A stretch of DNA of 64,000 nt from Promerops cafer (Eukaryota > Chordata > Aves > Passeriformes > Nectariniidae), in contig VZSE01003980.1 in the NCBI GenBank assembly GCA_013398275.1, forward strand, positions 257,263 through 321,262. Reading direction: 5' to 3'. Positions 11,501-25,329 of this stretch are shown here, piece after piece. The translations under genes and the position numbers were made by a program. The number at the start of each line of letters is the position of its first letter. Position 1 is the first letter of the stretch. The notes under the pieces were generated by a model that saw only the letters and a program-made list of their open reading frames with translations, did not search any database and was not told the origin of the DNA.

Positions 11501-14500
11501 CCTTAATGTAAATAAGCATTAAAGCTCCAGAGGAAGAACTGGGGTCCACTTAGATCAAGACTGCAAATGGCAGGTTACCTAAACTGTCTGTTGCTTATCA
11601 CCATGCCTGAAACAAAAACAGAGTGTGAACTCTTGTCCACATGGGAGCCCACAGGAATGGTTCAGTTGTGAAAAACCTGCATTTGAGACCTCAAAGCTGA
11701 AAGCAGAAGTTCTGGGATGTGAACTGGATTAAGTCTCCACTATTTATTTGTGGGTATTGACTCTGAAGTCTGACAACAGCAATTTAAACATGAAGCTGCT
11801 CTTTCATGGCTTATGTTTCCAACAGAAATACCCAGAAAATAAAGTATTTCACAAAAAGTATCTTTTTGGATGCAAAAAGTCTGATTTTAAAAGTTCTTTC
11901 ATGTATTATCACAGCACACATTTAAACAATATGACTATATGAACTGAATATCAAAATGAATAACCTAAATTTGCTGCATGTGTATTATCGAGTTTAACTG
12001 TCCAGGTGACCAGAAAGTTATTTTACTGAACAGAAGGTTGAAGCTGATTAGCCTGCTGTGTCAGAATCAGTCCTTGTCTGGCATTTAGATTTACCAGCTG
12101 AAGTTTGTTTGCACTCCTTGTGTCAGTAATAGTGGAGATAGGCAAGTTATTGTGATGCCAAAGTATAAATAACATTTTTCATCCTACTTTATTACAAAGC
12201 ATTTGTTTGTACATGATGGAGTCTTTCAATGTAAATAATTAATGTGTGGATAGATTGCCTTGCTGTACAATGAGACAGCGTGTGATGGAGTTATACCTGG
12301 ATGACAGGTATATACCTCCCTTTTTACCTTTCACTGGTGCCAAAAAAAAAATTGAAAAAGTCTCTTTTTAACTTACACAGGAATCACTTTGCTGAGATTA
12401 TACTGTAAATATGTAAATAAAGAATATAACATAAACAATTATGGTTTTGTGGATAATTTTCTGACAGAGCAGCTCTGCAGTATTTTTTGCACAAATGTGA
12501 CTTTGTGTTTTAATTTGTTAATATAAATGGAATATAGCTGCAGTCAAAAGCATTCTGGATTTGCATGATGACAGCCGGAACCCTCTCCTGGCCTTTCTCC
12601 TTGTCATTTACAGTTTATTTATTTACTTGAACCTCAGACCTGGTGGGAGGAAATGAGGAAATGTCAGGAATCCCACGTGGACTCAGCAAATCTCTGCCAA
12701 TAAGAAGCAACTCCGTGAACTGCTCGCTGGAAACTCTGCCCCCTGTGAAACATCACCTTCTTCACCTTTCACAGCGCCTCACCCTGTGTACAGCCTCTGC
12801 CTGCCTTGGTGCACAGCTGTGGCTCCACCAGTGTGACAAGTGGGACCCCCAGCGCTGGAGGGGTCAGGAGGTCAGTGGGGTCCCTCTTTCGGAGACGTCT
12901 TGTCCCGTCACGGTAGCAGAGCCAAGAGGACACCTCTGCTTGTGTACTCAGCATTACCCGAGTGCAGAGGAGCAGCTGCTGAGGTATAAACCTGCCCGAC
13001 CCTGAAGAGAGGAGCCCATGCCAAGTGACTCAGCTAAAGTAGAAAACTGAGGGTGGCACAAGGGCAGGGCAGAGGAGCAGAGGAGGGTGGGGGAACTGGG
13101 TGTTGCACATTGCTCTGAATCAGCTACATTTCCATCCAAGCCCAGCTACCCCTTGTAGATGGAGAGGCTCCTGTGGGCTCTGACCCACCCCACGTGCAGA
13201 GGGAGGTTGCTGTGGCCCTGCACTGTGGCATCTCCCCCAGCCAGCTGCCCCACAGCCAGAGTAGCCCAGGGGAACAGGAGCTTGATTTCCACCATGCCCC
13301 GTTAAGGGAATGTAGTGAAAGACTGCTTTGAGAAGGTTGGAGCAATGATAATGAAAGAATTTTCGCACTGTTTATGCATAACTTCCTGAAATGTGCAAGA
13401 CAGAAAGAAAAAGAGCACAAAGGTGCCTTCCTGATGATTTAATAAATGGCGTTGCCATTCTCATCTGCCTGGGATCTACACTTCCAGCTTTCATGTCTTG
13501 GTTGTAAAATGAACTTAGTACTGCAGTCAGCATTTGCAGACATGTTTCGATATATTGTAATTGAAAGAACCTTTTAAAGAGTGATTTCCATAGACAACAA
13601 AGCTTACTTTCTATTTCCTTTTTATAGACTACTATTTTAGACAACTGAGTGTTAAAAATCATCTGTATGCTCACAAAACTTTTTAATGGTATCCCTTCTT
13701 TAACATTGCTTGAAGCAAACAGCACATAATTCTGTGTTCTGCTTTAATATTGTTTTTGATTTTACAGATTTTTATTTTGTTTTTATTTGTGGAAAGGGAG
13801 ACTTCTGATATGACTAATGCAGTATCAGTTCTTCAGTCAGTGCTGGGCAGATTTAAGCAAATAAATTCCACTTAAGATAGAGTGAAAATTTAAATTGCTT
13901 GGCCTGGGAACAGAGGAGAGACTTCTTTAAAATGTTTTAATTTCCCAAAGAAACTTTTTTTTTTTTAAGGAAAGAATAGTGAACTCTAAACAACTTTTTG
14001 TTTTTGTGGTTACTATTCTTGTTTGATTAAAAGAAACATCTGTTTTAAGATGGAGTAGCAGTATCATGTCATTACTGCTTTCTCTTGCATCTTTCTCCTC
14101 TCACCCAAACATATGTTATGGGTCAGAAAACTTTTTTGTCATTTACACTGATAATGCAACTAATTCACCAATGCATGCTGTGCTGGTCTCATAACACATG
14201 CCAGTTTATCTCACACATTACTCATCATGTTGTGGAAAAGAGAGCCTGAAATATCAGAAAGAAATTTGAAGAACATATGACTGTGACTGAGCCAAGAGAA
14301 GTGATGCTGGGGTTTATAGATGCAGTTAATACTACTGTGAGCAGTGCTCTTGCTGGCAATCCTGACAGTTAAAAAAAAAAAAAAGTCACTTACTGAGTTC
14401 CTTGTGCTGGGTTGAGCAACTCACTAAAAATAAATCATCCATTCCTTTCTACTGCCAAGACATAGAGGAGAAATATAAGCGTTATAGTTAACAGAAAGGT

Positions 14501-17222
14501 TGACCTTAGAGATTCTGTTGCCCCAGAGCTGACGAGATTATAGGGAAGGGAGAGTTTATAGCAGAGATTTTAGAAACAAATGCTTTAGGATTTCATTCCA
14601 CATTTGGGAAAAAAAAAAAAACACTGAAAAACATTCAGTCCTTTGGGACATTTTTCACGACTTGTTTATCTTCCTCCATCAAGATTCAGTGCTCATAAAA
14701 TCTCATGCTGTGTTTGTACTGCTTTGTTCCAAGCTCTTGCTATTTTGCAGCAAAACTGCAAATAACTCATACTGGAGTAAGGTTGCTACTTGGCCATCTA
14801 ATTTTTCACAAAAGGCAGCAAAAAATAGATATACCGCTCATAGGGCAGTAGGCAGGATTGCTGCTTATGCTGACTCCAAAAGACAAAGCAATTAATTAAC
14901 TTGCTTATAAAATCTAATTGTTATTAATTGTTTTTGTGTTATTTTTCATGCACACTGTGAATGGGAGATACAAATATTCCAAGCAGCTATTCTTTCATCA
15001 GAAGGATGACAGAGGCACAATACTTTAGAGGACATGCTAACAAAACTTTATGTATTTCTATCCCAAAAGTAAATTTCTACCATCTTTGAATGTACAAACT
15101 AGCTGTGAGATACCACAGCACCGACTAGATTCTATATAATTGTTTGGTTAGTTTTTTTTTTTCCCCAGAAAGAAGTTAATGAAATTATTTGTGTTTTAAA
15201 TTAGAACTGAATTTGTTTGGGAATTCACAATCAATTTGGTATTTGGTAAGTTTCTCTGATCTATCCTAATATGTCTGCTAAAGGAAAATACCTACTTTAT
15301 TTATATAGATGAATCTAAAGTGTACATAACATACTCCGTAAGTTTGAAAACACCTCTAGAACTACAGCATGAAATACTCATTGGTGGAAGAAAGGTCAAA
15401 CAGCCCATGAAATTAACAATACATTATATTAATCTTAAAATTCCTCAATGTTCATCCAGGTTTTTGTCATGTTTCAAGGCTTCATTAATATTACTGTTTT
15501 CTGGAAAATCTGGATTCTTTTAGATGAAGCAGCAGTATTGGCCTTCAGTAATTTGTTTGATGGAAAATAATTCGAAAGTGTATGAGAGGTAATAAATAAA
15601 ACTGAACTTTCATTCCCTTTTTCAGCTTTGCTGTGATGTATTTTTTGGAATAGATTTACATTTATGACTAAGGATAGTGTCATCAATAATTTACCCTTCA
15701 GGAAAATGCATTATGTTATAAATTTAATCACACACCAGATCAGACTATTCTAATTTTAAGACTGTGTCATAAAAAAACCCCTTCTTACTGAGAGAGATGC
15801 CATATTAATCTGTGAGAAGTGCCTTACACTCACCCTTAAGGTATTAAGCTATTTCAACAGGCCACTATCCAGATAAAATACTAAAGTAATTTTTCGTGTG
15901 TTGGAAAACATTTTGAAGTTTGTTCCTCTGTTCCTGTTTTAATGGAAAAGTATAGATATCAATAACTTTTGGGTTCTGTATGTCAGAATTTTCATTTATT
16001 TAAGATGGACATGAAGATATACCCTGTAAGACTTTGAAACTATCTTGACAGATGGGAAAAAAGGACTTGAAATGAAAATAAACAAAATATTTTAAATAGA
16101 AAGAATGAGATAGCTGAACAATTAGCAGAAAATAATTTTCATTATCCATTAATTTTTTAAAAAAGTGTACCTGGTAGAGTTGACACTGTAATTTGTGAAG
16201 GATGACTTTTAAACTTTTAAATTTTAATATACATTTTGCATTTGAAAATATTTTAAATTTAATTTCATGTTTTTAAAATACTGAAAAAATAATGAAAAAA
16301 TAATGATTAGTTCCCTTTTCTCTCTCTAGTAGTGAAGGATTCCCATCAATATGTTTGTTTTTCTAGACTCCTAAGTATCAGAGATGACAGGAGATAAATA
16401 TGTCCCTTCCAATCAATTCTTTAATTGTTTCTCCACTTACAGGAAAAAAGAATACACTGATGGCAATATAGAAAAAAATAATATAGGCCATTTTATCTAT
16501 AAGTTAATCTTGTGGAACAACACTGTATTTGCTGTTGTAGTTAATGAAATACCACACTATTCCTTCTGTTGAAGCCATCTTGCAGAACTCTGAGTTGTTA
16601 GCAATTAAAACAATAAACAAAAAAATTGCACATTAAAAATAATTCAGTACTTTTGTTCTTAGATGCTGTGATAAAATTACATTTATGACTAATTCCATTT
16701 TCATATTGCCTTTCATCATGCCAGGTGACAGGCATTTTTGAGTGATTTATTTTACATAAACTCCAGTCAGCCTTGCAGTAATTATCCATATGGAAATCTT
16801 TGTTCACTCATTTTAGAAAATGTAAAACCTCTTCCCCTGCAGTGGAGAACTTCTCTTGTTTAGAGACTGCTATCATGGGAGTTTTTGTCACTGCCATGAT
16901 TTACTTGGAACTGCGGCTTAATCATGCTTGTATCATGACCATTGCTTGGCAGTTGTGTGGTTGTATGTGTTTCCCAGATCTGTTTCCTGTGAAATCCATT
17001 ATCAAACTGAAGACAATCAACAATTACACTGCTTACTGTGGTACAGCTTCAAAAGCTTAACTGATTGATTCTTTTTTATCCTTACATATATTATAAATTA
17101 ATAATTAAAGGATATTTCCCCTGAGTTAGACCAAGTTATTTTCCAAGAAAATAATTTCTGTGATCAGTGATTATAGTGTATTCAAAGCAAGAATGTCAGT
17201 CTTCCTTGTGTATGTTTGATAC
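8523..17222. other. AT-rich unique DNA, one GC-richer patch, no gene established
   Basis: No domain-bearing open frames were recognised. The stretch 12640-13300 is GC-richer and holds overlapping open frames on both strands (for example 120 codons at 12643-13005, plus). They show no repeats, domains or splice logic I can support. The minus-strand frame at 9407-9718 (103 codons) reads somewhat like a protein but matches no family I know. Short A or T runs occur at 13959, 14371 and 14609. The remainder shows nothing identifiable. Confidence 0.5.
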
Positions 17223-17277
17223 TACTGTAATATAAATAGAATTTCTGTATTACTGTAATATAAAACAGAATTTCATA
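17223..17277. repeat. imperfect tandem duplication, period 28
   Basis: The unit at 17223-17250 is repeated at 17251-17277 with a few substitutions. Both copies begin TACTGTAATATAAA and share AGAATTTC. It is an old two-copy duplication with no repeat family involved. Confidence 0.85.
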
Positions 17278-17765
17278 CTGTTCATTTTCTATTTTCTGAG
17301 AGGTTTGTCTTGAAACAGTTATCAGATCTGATCAACTTCTACTGATACTGTGTATGCACTGTCAGTGATCTCTTGGTTGCATTCCATTTTTGACAAGGTT
17401 TGTGAGATTGCAATCCTAAATATTTTACCACTAAATTTTTACATTCTTGGTAACCATATGGAACTTCAACCCTAGTATGAAAACCTACAAAAGCCAGAGA
17501 GGAAAAATGAACTGTCAATAGAAAGATCAAGAATGTACCTGAATTTGGAGGTGAAAGAGAAACTTCTGAGGCTTTATGAGCTACAGACCTTCTTCTAGTG
17601 AAAGACTACTAAGACAAAGCAGTCCGTCCTCATTTCTGCCTTTCTTTCAAAAAAATTCCACACCAGATGAAACCTCTCCCTGTTGCTGTTTCTGACATTC
17701 ATCTAACTGACCAGGAGAGAACACTGACCAGCAACAGCAGATGGAAATCAGTCCAAAAGAAGTAT

Positions 17766-17821
17766 CTTAATTACTATTTTTGCATACAAACACCTTAATT
17801 ACTATTTTTGCATACAAACAC
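17766..17821. repeat. perfect 28-bp tandem duplication
   Basis: The 28-base unit at 17766-17793 is repeated without a single change at 17794-17821. The unit starts CTTAATTACT and ends CATACAAACAC. Perfect identity implies a recent event or an assembly or polymerase slip. Confidence 0.95.
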
Positions 17822-18006
17822 TATCTCCATGTGGTTTGTGGCTGGGAAAAGCAACCCCCCTTACTCTTTCTTTTTCAAGCCACTTTCTTTTTCCTAAAAG
17901 AATTAAGGTTTTTTTAGAAGGACAAAGAGACTTCTTTCCTCCTATGCCAATGTGTTGGTATTCAATAACTGTCTTGGTATCTATGAAGGGCAGAATGATT
18001 TCTGGG

Positions 18007-18543
18007 TGTCATGGTTTAACCCAAGCTGACAACACACAGCCACTCGCTCATTCTCCCACAGCAGATGGGGAAGAGAATCAGAAGAGCAAACCTGAGAAAA
18101 CTCATAGGTTGAGATAGGGACAATTTAATAGGGAAGCAAAAGCTGTGAACACACGCAGAGCAAAACAAGAGATTCATTCACTGCTTACCATGGGCAGGGA
18201 GGCATCAGCCATCCTCAGGACAGCAGGGCTTCATCACAGGTAGCAGTGATCCCTCTGATTGTCCCATCCTTTGTCCTCCTTCCTTCAGCTTTATGTACCA
18301 AGCATGACATTGCACAGTACACCTTGTCCCTGTGGCCAGCTGGGGTCAGCTATCCTGATTGTGTCCCCTGTCCAGTTCTTGTGCTTTCCCTGCTACTCAG
18401 TGGTGGGAGGGGATGAGGAACAGGTGGCCTTGACTCTGTCTAAGAGCTGCTTAGCAATAACAAAGTCATCCCAATATGTTCAATACTCATTCCAACACTA
18501 AAATTATAGCTCAGCACAAGCTAATATAGAAAAAATTAACTCT
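18007..18543 (-). mobile_element. avian ERV-type LTR (probably ERVL class), minus strand, 5' end eroded
   Basis: The left end begins TGTCATGGTTTAACCC, the reverse complement of the 3' terminus of a very common avian LTR. Inside follow the family's characteristic stretches: AGGTTGAGATAGGGACAATT, TTTAATAGG (a polyadenylation-type ATTAAA word when read on the minus strand), and the GGCCAGCTGGGGTCAGCT block near 18339. The right side stays recognisable to AAATTAACTCTA (about 18543). The last 20 or so bases expected for the LTR's own 5' end are lost. No adjoining internal retroviral sequence is seen, so this is a solo LTR. A small plus-strand open frame inside it is incidental. Family assignment is from memory of the repeat, not a search. 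Confidence 0.8.
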
Positions 18544-20010
18544 AAAAAAAATTGCCTTTCTCCTCAGTTCCTATTTTGCTGATGTCTCTTCAACTGGCAG
18601 CAACATTTCAGTGCTTATTTAGGAAGAATCAAAAACAATACTCAACTTTTGGTCTTCTGTTTTGATGGATGTCTTCTATTTGATATCCATTGAACATAGA
18701 TATTAAATCCATTCAAATTCCATAACCAGAGGAAGTCCCCCTTAGAAGAGAAGTGGTTGTGGGGGTTTATTCCAGAAATTTGAGATCTGATCTACTGTTT
18801 TAGGGCATGGCCTTGTATAGTTTCAACCGTCGGATCAAGATCTGCTGATCATGTGCTGATTGTTGGGGGGGCTATATGTCCTCCACTCCAAAGACTATTA
18901 GGAAAGAGTTGCCGGCTGAGTTTTCTTGTTAAATTGCTGTTGACACATGTTGCAGTGGTTTGTTACTTGATTGTGACTGGCTTCCAGGGCAATTTTGGCA
19001 GTTTTCAACACTTAAAGTAAAATTTTTAATTTTCATCCCTGAACTTCCAATTTATTCAAGATATTAAGTAAATTCAAAAATTTTCCTATACATTTCTTTC
19101 TGATTCTGAGAAAAACACACCAAAAAATTTATTGAATTCTCTTCTTGCCCTGAAGTGGAAAGCCAATAACAATACATTATACATTTAAAAAGCATTTCAT
19201 TAAAGTTAACATCAGAATATACTGCTAGTTATAGATAATTTAATTGTTATGTATTAAGCATAAGATATGTCTAACATTCTTTTCAAGCTTTCATATTCTT
19301 GAAATTTATTATGTCAATCGTCAGCTGCTATGACATCACAAGATGAATTCAAAGCAATGATTACTTTAGTATTTAAAATGCTTGGAGTGTACCAATTATT
19401 CAGACTGCTAAGTGAAAGTAAAAATGTCAGCTTAGCTCTCTATAATCCCATAATGTTTAAAGGTTCATGAATTACACATAGACCAGAGAGAAAGAGAGAA
19501 GTTAGTTTGAGTAAAAGACATTTTCTCTGCAAAATATGCTGAAACCAGATCCTTTAAAATATTCTAATGATTAATCAGAGTGATTTAAAACACTTGATTA
19601 CTTAAGTCCTTGTGTTTGAATTTACTTTCAGCATAAAGCTTTCCTATATTTGTTGTGAATTGTAAGTAAACACTATGTGTCTAATGCTTTATAGATATTC
19701 ATCTGTAAAATGTAAGGATAGAGGTCTTGTATTTTTTTTTCTATTTGAACCAAGCCAAGAAATGCAGGCACCAAAAACATGTGACTAAGTGTCAAATTTA
19801 TTTTTTGTTTGTTTTAAAATCCTGTGTCATCATGCCACTTCTGAATATCTTAGCTGAATATTGAGGTACTTCAGAAGTAAGGTTATGTTTCTTTTACTGG
19901 TACCAGGTAATGGAAGTAGAACACAGTCTTGAGACTAGACCCAGTTCAGGAAACCACTGCAGAAAAATATTACTATAGGCTGATAAAGAAGTAGAGGGCC
20001 AAGTGGTACA
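18544..20010. other. unique AT-rich DNA between an LTR and a CR1
   Basis: No genes, no recognisable repeats and no long open frames. A G7 run occurs near 18864 and a T run near 19731. Confidence 0.55.
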
Positions 20011-21670
20011 TTCATAGAATCACAGAATAATTTAGATTGGAAAAGACCTCTAATGTCATCTAATCCAATTATTGACCTAATACTGCCAAGTTCAACATAA
20101 AACCATGTCCTGAAGTGCCACATCTACATATCTTTTAAATACCTCTAGGGATGGTGACTCATCCACTTCTTTGGGCAGCCTGTTAAAATTTCCATGAAGA
20201 AATTTCCTGTAACATCCAGTCTGAATCTCCTCTGGCACAACTTGTTTTCTGAGACAAGAGACTGAAACCCCACCTCATTGCAACCTCTTTTCAGCTAGTT
20301 CTAGAGAACTAAAAGGTCTCTCCTTTTCTCCTAGCTTAACACCCCCAGCTCTCTTACTCACTCACAGGACTCCAGACCCTGCCCCAGCTCCGTTGCCCTT
20401 CTCTGGACTCACTCCAGCCCCTCAGTGTCTTTCCTGCACTGAGGGCCCAGAACTGGACACAGCACTCCAGGTGTGGCCTCACCAGTGCCCAGTACAGGGG
20501 GACAATCCCTGCCCTGGCCCTGCTGGCCACACCATTGCTGATCCAGGCCAGGATGCCATTGGCCTTCTTGGCCACCTGGGCACACCCTGGCTCATGTTCA
20601 GCTGCTGTCACCAGCACCCCCAGGTCCTTTCCAGCCACTCTGTCCCAGCCTGTGGCACTGCCTGGGGTTGTTGTGACCCAAGGGCAGGACCCAGCTCTTG
20701 GCCTTGTTGAAGCTCACACCACTGGCCTCAGCCCATGGATGCAGCCTGTCCAGATCCCTCTGCAGAGCCCTCCTGCCTCCAGCAGATCAACACTCCCACC
20801 CAGCTTGGTGTCACCTGCAGACTGACTGAAGGTGCACTTGGTCCTCTCATCCAGCTCATCAACAAAGACATTAAACATGACTGTCCCCAATACTGAGCCC
20901 TGGACAACACCACTGGTGACTGGCCACCAACTGGATTTATCTTCATTCAACACTCTCTGGGCCTGGCCATCCATCCAGTTTTTAACCAAATGAAAAGGGC
21001 ACCTGCCCAAGCCAGGCAGTTTCTCCAGGAAAACACTGTGGAAACATCGCTGGAGGCTTGACAAATATCCAGGCAGACAATATTAACAGCCTTTTCCTCA
21101 TACACTCTGTTGGTCAGCCTGTCAAAGAGAGAGATCATGTTAGCCAAGCAGGACCTGCCTTTCATAAACTCATCTGGCTGGGCCTGACCCCCTGGGTGTG
21201 CTGCACGTGTCATGTGATGGCACTCAAGATGACCTCTCCATAGCCTTGCTCCAGTACCAGGGTCAGGCTGACAGGCTTGTAGCTCTCTTGATTCTCCTTC
21301 CTGCTCTTATAGATGGGAGTCACGTTTGCCAACCTCTGGTCAACTGGAGCTCCCCAGCTAATCAGGGCTGCTGATAAATGATGGGAAGTGACTCAGTGAG
21401 AACTTCCACCAGCTCCCTCAGTACCCTTGAGAGGATCCCATCTAGCCCCATAGATCTGTGTGTGTCTAGGTGGTGTAGGAAATCACTGACTACTTAGTCT
21501 TGGATTATGGGACTTCATTTTGCTCCCTGTACCTGTCTTCCAGCTTAGGGGGCTTAGTACCCAAAACTCAGTTGGTCTTACTATTGAGAAGTGTGGCAAA
21601 GGAGACATTTTCTCTGTGTTTTCTTCATCCTTTTCCACTGTTTCCCCCCATGCCCAATAAATATGGATTC
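20011..21670 (-). mobile_element. CR1 LINE, 5'-truncated, minus strand
   Basis: The element's 3' end is at the left. TCATAGAATCACAGAAT is the reverse complement of the CR1 terminal octamer repeats (ATTCTGTG, ATTCTATG). Reading leftward on the minus strand gives the C-terminal and reverse-transcriptase parts of ORF2 and then the 3'UTR. The match fades near 21670, so ORF1, the endonuclease and most upstream sequence are absent. This is the usual 5' truncation of LINEs; a full-length CR1 is about 4.5 kb. No target-site duplication is apparent, as is normal for CR1. Confidence 0.95.
20354..21213 (-). pseudogene. decayed CR1 ORF2 reverse transcriptase fragment
   Basis: Three minus-strand frames, 21213-20947, 21064-20714 and 20638-20354, together carry RT blocks: the GRSCLANMISLFD region, VTSGVVQGSVLG, and the VAKKANGILAW...LVRPHLE C-terminal part. 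They lie in different frames, so frameshifts separate them. The catalytic box, normally FADD in this family, reads SAGD at 20810-20821 and has lost one of its two aspartates. The element is therefore dead. ORF1 and the endonuclease are missing. Confidence 0.9.
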
Positions 21671-24600
21671 TATTTCTTCGAAGTTCCTTATAAAGTAACA
21701 AAGGGGAAGGAATGGTTGTTTGTTCTTTTACACCCCTCTTTTACCAATGCAAGTGTTAAATATTACTAAGCTTGTATTTGTAGTGACAGGAATAAAAGAG
21801 TTGCAGTATTAAACTATCTATATAAATAATCAGAAGAAGTTCAGGACCAATTTTCATGTTCACTTATAGCTCATATATATTTTTAAAAACGAAGTCAGTT
21901 CCTTCCCCTGTGTGGGTTTGAAAACACTTTCATCTTCATGCTTACCTTTTTAATGCTTTCTGTTGGAAATCCTAGATGAGGTGTGTTAATTGGTAATGAG
22001 TATTTCATGCAGGGAGCTGCCAAACCAAATCATTGAAGAAACAGATAAGACTTTTGTTTTGCAGCTTTGCAACACTTCTGGAGAGCTTTACTGAAGCAGC
22101 ACAACTTAAAGTGAATGCAAGAATCTCTCTGTCTGGAATAAGCAGTAGGGTCTAACTCAATTACAGACAAAATCAGCCATGCATCAAATGTATCAGGTAT
22201 GCAAACTTTAATCTATGAAGGCTTGATTTAGTTTCTCTTCAGATGTATGGGTAGTATGGTGGCAGATCTGGCTGAGCTCATAAATCCTTAATGAGTGTAA
22301 TGCATTCATGTATTGCCTGCATCTGTATTTTAATAGTTCAGAATAAAAGTTCCATTATGAAAGATTATAAATTTGTCTTAAAGGTCTTATCTGGTTACAG
22401 TAAATTGTGCTGGGTCTCAGAATGAATTTCACATTTTTCTCCAAAAAGTCTTCCCTGGTAAAATGTTGAAGAAGCATTAGTGGCAAGAGCGACTACCTTG
22501 CAAAGGCTCTGGTTTGAGAAATTCTGAGATGTAAGCAACTGCAATGCATTCACTGATGATACGTAAAATACTGTCATCCACCTGGTCTTTAATTGTTTCA
22601 GAACCCCAGCAAATTGAAAACTTTGGTGGGAGTTATACATTGAATCTGATTAAGAGCCAAGAAATATTATTGTTCTATTCTACGTGGGCTTCCAAATGTC
22701 TTTAAAATAACATTGATGTTATTATGACATTCAGACTTATAATACAAATACTAAAGAATACACCTAGTATTTCCTGGGCAAATACTCATACTTTTCAGGT
22801 GGAAAGTTATCATTCTCCAAGTGATTTCATTGACCAACAAGATGACATTCTCCTTTAATTCATATTATCAAGGCTATTGGTGATGATTTTTGAATATTTT
22901 TGATGGTTTCCAAGTACAACTCTCTTTCTTCAGGCATATTTAAATCTTCTTTGAAGACAGAACAGGAGGGTATGAGAAGGAGAATCTTCTCCCAGGTTAT
23001 CAATCACACTAAGCTCATTGTCTTCTTCCATTCAAGTTTAGAAATCAGTGTGACTTTTGGTAAGATAAAATGGTTTTATGAAGATTTGACTGTACAAAAG
23101 AATTAACTTTCTCTGTTCAGATCTCTCTGCTGGTGATAATCATAATTAAAAATGCAATTCATCTATCCAGAATTATTTTGCTTATTGACTTTCTTGAAAT
23201 ACCTTTCAAAAATCTTATGAAAAATTAAAATCTCAGTTAAATTTTTAAATGCATTGGTCTTGGTTTACAATGTTTTATACTGTATTAAGCTATTATTAAA
23301 GTGCTCTATTCATTCGTACTGTGAACCAGAGCCTACACTTAGTATTTCTCTTTAAAGTTATTAATTAAAGACTGGAATCTGAAACAGCCACTTTATTTTC
23401 AGTAGGCATTATCAGCTTTAGGTGATGTTACTGACTGATGATGATATAAAGACTTACCTGTGTTGCCAGATATCTGTGATGTATACTAGGAAGACAGATT
23501 TATCTTATTCTTAAAACCTCAGGAGGTGTAAAAGAAATGCTCAAAAGTATCATTATACAAGGGAATTACATAACTTATAAGTTTGCAAAGTAGTGACAAG
23601 AAGAACCAGAAAAAAAGGACAAATTTCAGTTTCTTGGTGTAGAACTGCATCCATGATTTTTCAGAAGATAAGTGAGGGTTTTTTTCCATGTACACTGTCA
23701 ATGAAGTGCATATTGGAAATACCAGGAAAGGAGACAATAGTGCTATCTGGTTCTGGTCTAATAACCCATGAAGGCAAAGGGAAAGGTCTTGCAACTGACT
23801 TCACTGCATTTTTACTGCAGAGGTTGCAGTCTGACCAGATTAGTGTTTCATTATATAAATAGTTGGAATTATAAATCTTTTCAAAAGTGTTCTCTCAGTC
23901 AGCTGCATGGGTGGTTTCTATAACCTTTGCATAATTTGCTACTAAGAAATACTGAAAAATTAGAAAATTTAGAAAATATTTAAAACATGATGGTGAATAT
24001 TTCTTCTGAGATTAAGTAACAGTTAACAGTATAATGATTACCTAGTGAAAGATAGAATAAACTTTAAGAAAACTGTAAACATATGAAAATTTTCTAAGAA
24101 AAACCTTTGGACAGCGTTATTTTGTGACTAAAAAAAAGCTGAACAGAGAAGTCTGTACTGACTAGATAAAACAAGTCTACTGGATTTCAGGAATACAAAT
24201 TAAATATTATGACTATGTTTTTTCAAATGAATAGGTAAGAAGTGTTAATTAAACTGTTTAAAAATAAATTAGAAACACATGCAGACATGCTGTCTCTCCC
24301 TGAAGGGAGGTAGATGGAATAACAAGTGTCTGCCACCTTGAATTTGCCAACAAATCCATACAATAGGCAGAAATAAGCTCCACATTATATTTTACTGCTC
24401 AGTGATTTAATGTTTTTTAATTCAATTCTTTGTCTTTTTCTGGACTTCTTCAGTAACAAATATGCTATATTCTGCAATATGTCTTTTTTCCAGCTAAAAT
24501 ATATAAAAAAAAGAGGTGTCAGATTAGCTTTGAAGATTAGCAAGTAAGAAATATAATGACAAGAAAGACTGAAATATATGGAAACACAATGAGTTAATAG

Positions 24601-25329
24601 AATGTCACCTTTCTGCATGCAAGCAGTGCTGTTAAAAGTGAAACACAATCTGTGTGCAGTTCCTGTGCACATCATAACCTGTAATTTACATATCTGTAAT
24701 TCTTAAAAGTATACTTAGGTTTTTTGGGGTCATCATTGATTGTTGATATTTTATCTGTTTTAGCACAAGTAAATAAAAAGACAGTGATCTGATGACGTAC
24801 TTCCTCCTGGCTCTGGAAACAATTTTACTGTACTAAATTGCAAGAAAATTTAGTAGGTGCAAGAATAATGTAACTCTTGAAAGTATATTGACGCACACTT
24901 AAAGCACAAAGTTAGATTTGCTCACATCTTTGGCTATCAGTAGACTTGGAGTTTAATCTATTTCTTATTCTGAGGTGATTATTGGTATCTCAGGGTATTA
25001 TGATAAAACAATGTATTTAATTTATTGAAAAGATAAGTGAAAAAAACAAACCCAATACATGCAATAGTGAAGTGTAACAGTGTCTCCTGTTAGGAGGCAG
25101 AAAATTTATATGAACCAACACAGAAGCTCAATTTAAGTCTTCATTTAAACAGCAGGGGAAAGCACATAAAATTCTTTTTTGTAAGGATGGAACTTCAAGT
25201 CACAAAGTATTTATGGAGATCAGTAGAAGGACACACAATTCAGAGGATTTTTCTGAATATTTTGTTTTGTTTTATTCAAGGCATTTAAATCAGGTATTTC
25301 CCACTGCAGCTGTGTGAATCTCACTAGTG

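Noticed and set aside
12643..13005. 120-codon plus-strand frame in a GC-richer patch
   Set aside because: Overlapping frames on the other strand are equally open, so base composition explains it. No domain or repeat is seen.
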